From: NZ13-RE01 sp964612975
GTDB taxonomy: Bacteria > Dictyoglomota > Dictyoglomia > Dictyoglomales > Dictyoglomaceae
Assembly (NCBI GenBank): GCA_964612975.1
Contig: CAZTGC010000001.1
Location: forward strand, 124,001-188,000
Direction of reading: 5' to 3'
Length of the DNA: 64,000 nt
Below the pieces are notes generated by a model, which ran no database searches, was not told the DNA's origin, and was given only the letters and a program-made list of their open reading frames with translations. How positions within the stretch are numbered: position 1 is the first letter of the stretch; each line of letters begins with the position of its first letter. Positions 60,798 through 64,000 of the stretch are shown piece after piece. A program made the position numbers and the translations under genes.

Positions 60798-61290
60798 TAT
60801 TAGTTAAAATATATGTTAAGAAGGAATTTACTCCTGCTTTTATTAAATTAAAAGGAATAATTACTGGAACAATTAAAATTAAAACTTCCTTTACTGGAAC
60901 CCCAAGATAAATTGGTGTAAATATTAAATTTGCTATGGACATTATTCCTGCCATAGATATGGTCCCTAAAATCAATGGGATTTCTAATCTTTTCAATTTT
61001 TTATAGAAATAACCTGCAACACTAATTAAAGTGCCTGTAGCAATAAAATGCATTAATGCTCCTATAAATCCTCCCTGTCCTGTAATTAATGCCATAAGAA
61101 TTGATACGATAAGGGTTGCTAAAAGACCTTCAGGAATTCCCATATATAAAGCAATAATTAAAAGGGGAATATCGCCGGGATCATATAAAAGATAAGGAGC
61201 TTGAGGAAGAATAGGAAAATGAATACTTATTGATAAGATTAATGAAATAGCAGTAAATAAAGATACTAATACTAACTTTTTTGTACTCAT
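60769..61290 (-). CDS. ribU: ECF transporter substrate-binding subunit RibU (riboflavin)
   Basis: 173-residue integral membrane S-component with about six helices. Family features: KKLVLVSLFTAISLILSISI, YLLYDPGDIPLLIIALYMGI, GALMHFIATGTLISVAGYFY, and a C-terminal PFNLIKAGVNSFLTY. The FMN riboswitch immediately upstream makes riboflavin the likely ligand. The shared ECF energy module (EcfA, EcfA', EcfT) is not in this window. GGGAGGT precedes the ATG. Confidence 0.93.
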   Translation of the reverse strand: MSTKKLVLVSLFTAISLILSISIHFPILPQAPYLLYDPGDIPLLIIALYMGIPEGLLATLIVSILMALITGQGGFIGALMHFIATGTLISVAGYFYKKLKRLEIPLILGTISMAGIMSIANLIFTPIYLGVPVKEVLILIVPVIIPFNLIKAGVNSFLTYILTNIIPFHVYLK

Positions 61291-61320
61291 TTGGTCTTAC
61301 CTCCCTTAAAAGTTTTTATA

Positions 61321-61360
61321 AAAAGAAAAATGCCCCAAGGTAAAAACCCTGGGGCATTTT
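61321..61360 (-). terminator. Riboswitch expression-platform terminator upstream of ribU
   Basis: Stem TGCCCCA-(A)GG / CC(C)TGGGGCA (61331-61340 with 61347-61356), loop TAAAAA, with T-rich runs on both sides. On the minus strand the tail is TTTTTCTTTTT, so it can terminate transcription before ribU. A run of T also lies on the plus strand. Confidence 0.85.
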
Positions 61361-61376
61361 TTTCAAAAATTTAAGC

Positions 61377-61533
61377 TACCCTCTCCCATCCGGACTTTAC
61401 CGTCGGCTCTGGATTCTCACCAGATCTGCAAGTTCTTCACTTGCTCGCAGGCTTAGATACCCTTTAATTAGGGTATCATCACTGCCGGTCGGGAATTGAA
61501 GGTATAAAACCTCCTCACCCTGCCCCGAAGGTA
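61377..61533 (-). promoter_or_regulatory. FMN riboswitch (RFN element) controlling ribU
   Basis: Read right to left the conserved RFN elements appear in order: CCTTCGGGGCAGGGTGA, AATTCCCGACCGGC, a variable stem, GCCTGCGAGC, and GTCCGGATGGGAGAGG. The closing helix pairs TACCTTC (61533-61527) with GAGGGTA (61383-61377). A variable hairpin (GATACCC/GGGTATC) sits at the usual place. FMN binding should favour the downstream terminator and lower ribU expression. Confidence 0.95.
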
Positions 61534-61556
61534 GTTTACCTTATTAATCTAAATTT

Positions 61557-62444
61557 CTAAATTTCTAAGGAAAGCTCCGAAGGATAGGCTATAACTCCAA
61601 CAGTTCCTGGTCCGCCATGAACACTCAGTGCAGCTCCTAATTTTGATATTATAACATCTTTTATTGTAAATTTTCTATATATTTCTTCTTTAAGTCTTTC
61701 AAATTCACTATATACTCCCGCATGTACCAATCCAAGATTTAAAGGGATTTTTTCCTTAAAAAATTCTTGCATAAGACTTACAATCCTTTGATAAGCCTTT
61801 AATCTTCCCCGAGCTTTATCTAAGGCAAAGATTACTCCTTCCTCATCAATAGAAATTATAGGATTAAGCTTTAAAGTTTCTGCCAAAAGGTATTTTGCTT
61901 TTCCTATTCTTCCTCCTGCTGCTAAATATTTAAGAGTATCATTGGTTAAAGCATGAAAAAACTTTTTTCTTAATTTTTTAATATGCTCTATGGTCTCAAG
62001 AATATTCCAACCTTTTAAAGAAGCCTTTGCTGCTTCTATGGCTAAAATCCCTGTTCCTAAGGAAACAGTTTTTGAGTCATAGACTTCTATTTCTGCACTT
62101 GGATTTTCTTCTTTTATAATATTTTTTGCATTGAGGGCAGATTGAAATGCTCCACTTCCCCAAGAAGTTATATGGATACTTAAAATTGGCCTCTCCTTTT
62201 CTAAAAGTTTCTTAAACAATTCATAATATTCTCCAACCCCAGGACATGCAGTCTTAGGCAAATGATTTACATTGTTTTTCAAATATTCCCATACTTCTTC
62301 TGGGGTAATATCTATCTTTTCTTTATATTCTTTATTGTTCATGTGTATATAGTAATTGACAATATATATACCATGTTTCTCTGCTAAGTCTTCAGGGATA
62401 TCAGAAGTTGTGTCTGTTATTATACTAAAACTTTCTTTTGTCAT
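61557..62444 (-). CDS. DegV family fatty-acid-binding protein (FakB candidate)
   Basis: 295 residues. DegV fold: FSIITDTTSDIPEDLAEKHG, then KTACPGVGEYYELFKKLLE, ILSIHITSWGSGAFQSALNA, VYDSKTVSLGTGILAIEAAK and GAALSVHGGPGTVGV. DegV proteins hold one fatty acid and present it to FakA, which is encoded at 4113. It is the only DegV gene in the window. The riboswitch-ribU unit follows on the same strand, so they could share read-through transcription. Confidence 0.9.
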   Translation of the reverse strand: MTKESFSIITDTTSDIPEDLAEKHGIYIVNYYIHMNNKEYKEKIDITPEEVWEYLKNNVNHLPKTACPGVGEYYELFKKLLEKERPILSIHITSWGSGAFQSALNAKNIIKEENPSAEIEVYDSKTVSLGTGILAIEAAKASLKGWNILETIEHIKKLRKKFFHALTNDTLKYLAAGGRIGKAKYLLAETLKLNPIISIDEEGVIFALDKARGRLKAYQRIVSLMQEFFKEKIPLNLGLVHAGVYSEFERLKEEIYRKFTIKDVIISKLGAALSVHGGPGTVGVIAYPSELSLEI

Positions 62445-62471
62445 TTAAATTCTCCCCAAATTTATAAAACT

Positions 62472-63077
62472 TTATAAATCAGTATAACAATATAATCCCT
62501 TTTTGTAAATATACCTCTCCACTAAAGAAGGAACAAGGTATTTAATAGATTTTCCCATCTTAATTCTTTCCCTTATTTCTTGAGCGGAAATAGGAAGATA
62601 TGGAAAATTAAAAAAGAATATTTTATCCTTATTTTTTTTAATAAATCTTTCTAAATTTATATTAAAAATTTCTTCCCCTCTTTTTCCTATAATTAAGTTA
62701 CATAATTTTATTATCCTTTCAGGTTCTTTCCATGATAAAAATTGGCTAAAGGCATCACTACCTACGAGAAGAAATAATTCTTTGTTTTTATACATATTTC
62801 TTATTTCCTCTAAGGTATCTATGAGATATGATTTTCCATCTCTTTTAATCTCTATATCTGAAACCTCAAAATAGGGAATATCAATTATTGCTAATAGAAT
62901 CATTTCATATCTATCTCTTTCTGACGCAAAGGGAATATCCCTATGGGGAGGAATCTTATTGGGTATAAAAATTACTTTTTCTAAATTAAAATTTTCTCTT
63001 GCAGATTCTGCAAACCATAGATGTCCATTATGTATGGGATCAAAGGTTCCCCCTAAAATTCCAATTTTATTGCTCAT
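62472..63077 (-). CDS. nadD: Nicotinate-nucleotide adenylyltransferase NadD
   Basis: NAD biosynthesis enzyme, 201 residues from ATG 63077 (a TTG two codons upstream is also in frame). Nucleotidyltransferase motifs: GILGGTFDPIHNGHL, FIPNKIPPHRD, and the C-terminal ISAQEIRERIKMG followed by YLVPSLVERYI. It overlaps the obg gene by 11 bases, a common obg-nadD order. Confidence 0.95.
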   Translation of the reverse strand: MSNKIGILGGTFDPIHNGHLWFAESARENFNLEKVIFIPNKIPPHRDIPFASERDRYEMILLAIIDIPYFEVSDIEIKRDGKSYLIDTLEEIRNMYKNKELFLLVGSDAFSQFLSWKEPERIIKLCNLIIGKRGEEIFNINLERFIKKNKDKIFFFNFPYLPISAQEIRERIKMGKSIKYLVPSLVERYIYKKGLYCYTDL

Positions 63078-64000
63078 TTTCAAGTATCAATTGGAAGTGA
63101 GGTGATGAATAATATTTGAAAAAGTAATCTCCAATCTTTATAAATTCTCCATCTTTCACCTTGTTCTTTCTTAGAATCTTTAATATTCCTCTTCTACGAA
63201 TATAGTTTATAAAATAACTTTGAGCCTGAAAATCATAAAGATTTAATCTATTTGCCAGGCTTACTGATTTTTTATCATAAAGAATCCAATATCCACCCTC
63301 TTTTTCAATGGAAATAATATCTTCCTTCAATTCTTCCCTTTCCCTTAGTTCCATCTGTGGAATCTCTATCAATTCCTTTAAGTTTTCCCAGATTAAATTA
63401 AGCAATTCTTCTAAATTCCACTTAAATTTTGCAGAGATAAAAATATAGGGAAGATTTTTCTGAGAAATCCAATCTTTAATCTCTTCCATTCTTTCTTGGG
63501 TTTCAGGAAGATCAATCTTATTAACAGCAATTATTCTCTTTTTATCTAATAATTTAGAATTATATAATCCTAATTCCCTCTCAAGAATAGAATATGCCCT
63601 TTCAGGAGAATTTATTTTATCACTTCCATCAAGAATAAATATTAAAAGGCGGGTTCTCTCAATATGTCTTAAAAATTCATGTCCCATCCCTTTCCCTAAG
63701 TGAGCCCCCTCGATAAGCCCAGGAATATCTGCTACGGTATAGCTAAACTCATCTCTCTGAACTACTCCAAGATTTGGGAATTTGGTAGTAAAGGGATAAT
63801 CTCCAATTTCTGGATGGGCTGAGGTTATTTGAGAAAGTAGAGTTGATTTTCCAGCATTAGGAAGACCTGCTAATCCAACATCTGCTATTACCTTTAGCTC
63901 TAAATATATCCATCTCTCTTCTCCCTTTTCTCCCTTTTCAGCAAAATAGGGAGTCTGTCTTGTTGATGTAGCAAAGGAGGAATTTCCTCTTCCCCCTTTA
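63067..64000 (-). CDS. obg: GTPase Obg (CgtA), 5' end beyond the window
   Basis: Ribosome-assembly and stress GTPase. About 311 residues are visible: the end of the Obg domain (GGRGNSSFATSTRQTPYFAE), then the G domain with GLPNAGKS, the switch FTTKFPNLGVV, DIPGLIEGAHLGKGMG and NKIDLPET. A C-terminal OCT/TGS-like domain follows. The frame is open to the right edge. The ATG at 63687 is an internal methionine, not the start. Confidence 0.94.
   Translation of the reverse strand, partial: KGGRGNSSFATSTRQTPYFAEKGEKGEERWIYLELKVIADVGLAGLPNAGKSTLLSQITSAHPEIGDYPFTTKFPNLGVVQRDEFSYTVADIPGLIEGAHLGKGMGHEFLRHIERTRLLIFILDGSDKINSPERAYSILERELGLYNSKLLDKKRIIAVNKIDLPETQERMEEIKDWISQKNLPYIFISAKFKWNLEELLNLIWENLKELIEIPQMELREREELKEDIISIEKEGGYWILYDKKSVSLANRLNLYDFQAQSYFINYIRRRGILKILRKNKVKDGEFIKIGDYFFKYYSSPHFQLILENEQ

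Noticed and set aside
63067..63687. Short GTPase-related gene starting at ATG 63687.
   Set aside because: The frame stays open upstream to the edge and contains the Obg domain and P-loop; the methionine is internal.
1..64000. CRISPR arrays, insertion sequences, prophage or integration sites at the tRNAs.
   Set aside because: No regularly spaced direct repeats, transposase, integrase or duplicated tRNA ends were seen.

Overview
The window is AT-rich, gene-dense bacterial chromosome, with long co-directional gene chains that overlap or abut by a few bases. Protein composition (many Lys, Glu and Ile), purine-rich coding strands and gene content fit a thermophile. The chain asp23-fakA-recG-rsmD-coaD, then rpsO-pnp-M16 peptidase-dapB-dapA-rnj-ftsK, and plsC-ispH-der-plsY-recA, is Firmicutes-like in order. 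The cell nevertheless looks diderm: there are two TolC-like proteins, an adaptor, periplasmic Spy-like and RseB-like proteins, and solute-binding proteins without a lipobox cysteine. Together this suggests a Dictyoglomus-type organism. That is recognition from memory, not a search result. I see no insertion sequence, prophage or CRISPR array.

Region by region. 1-3710: the end of secG and an oligopeptide ABC transporter (binding protein plus two permeases). 3682-9562: asp23, fatty acid kinase fakA, recG, rsmD, coaD and a coiled-coil protein. 9632-18591: rpsO with a leader hairpin, pnp, an M16 peptidase, dapB, dapA, RNase J and ftsK. 18645-23282: a BMP/Nup-type nucleoside ABC transporter. 23251-28415: two plsC acyltransferases, ispH, der, plsY and recA. 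28453-33784: tRNA-Leu(GAG), oppDF and gatCAB. 33781-46581: a type IV pilus/type II secretion-like locus, with pilB, pilC, a major pilin, a set of minor pilins, a pilM-pilN fusion, pilO and pilP on the plus strand, and a second minor-pilin set converging on it from the minus strand. 46654-46728: tRNA-Ala(CGC). 46856-53011: a MacAB-type efflux operon with two TolC-like genes and a secreted LTxxQ protein. 53051-54532: glpK. 54602-57244: an envelope-stress module (Spy-like protein, ECF sigma factor, zinc anti-sigma, RseB-like protein). 57153-59833 (minus): a MagIII-like DNA glycosylase, purH and a bifunctional-nuclease-family protein. 59913-64000: a DMT-family permease, an FMN riboswitch controlling ribU, a DegV/FakB protein, nadD and the 3' part of obg.

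How the genes work together. FakA (4113) and the DegV protein (61557) can form a fatty-acid kinase feeding acyl-phosphate to PlsY (26672), and the PlsC proteins could add the second acyl chain. OppABC and OppDF are split across about 25 kb but could form one transporter. The pilus locus is the most unusual part: one plus-strand minor pilin carries two tandem lamin-tail-like domains, and the minus-strand set ends in a large protein resembling ComZ/DUF4900 pilus-tip proteins. The locus may therefore build one filament with two alternative tips.

Regulation visible in the sequence includes strong TTGACA/TATAAT-type promoters before recA, both tRNAs and the major pilin, and an FMN riboswitch with its terminator. 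Terminator-like hairpins sit inside several operons just after the most abundant product. Two genes have a -10 box so close to their start codon that their mRNAs should be leaderless or nearly so.
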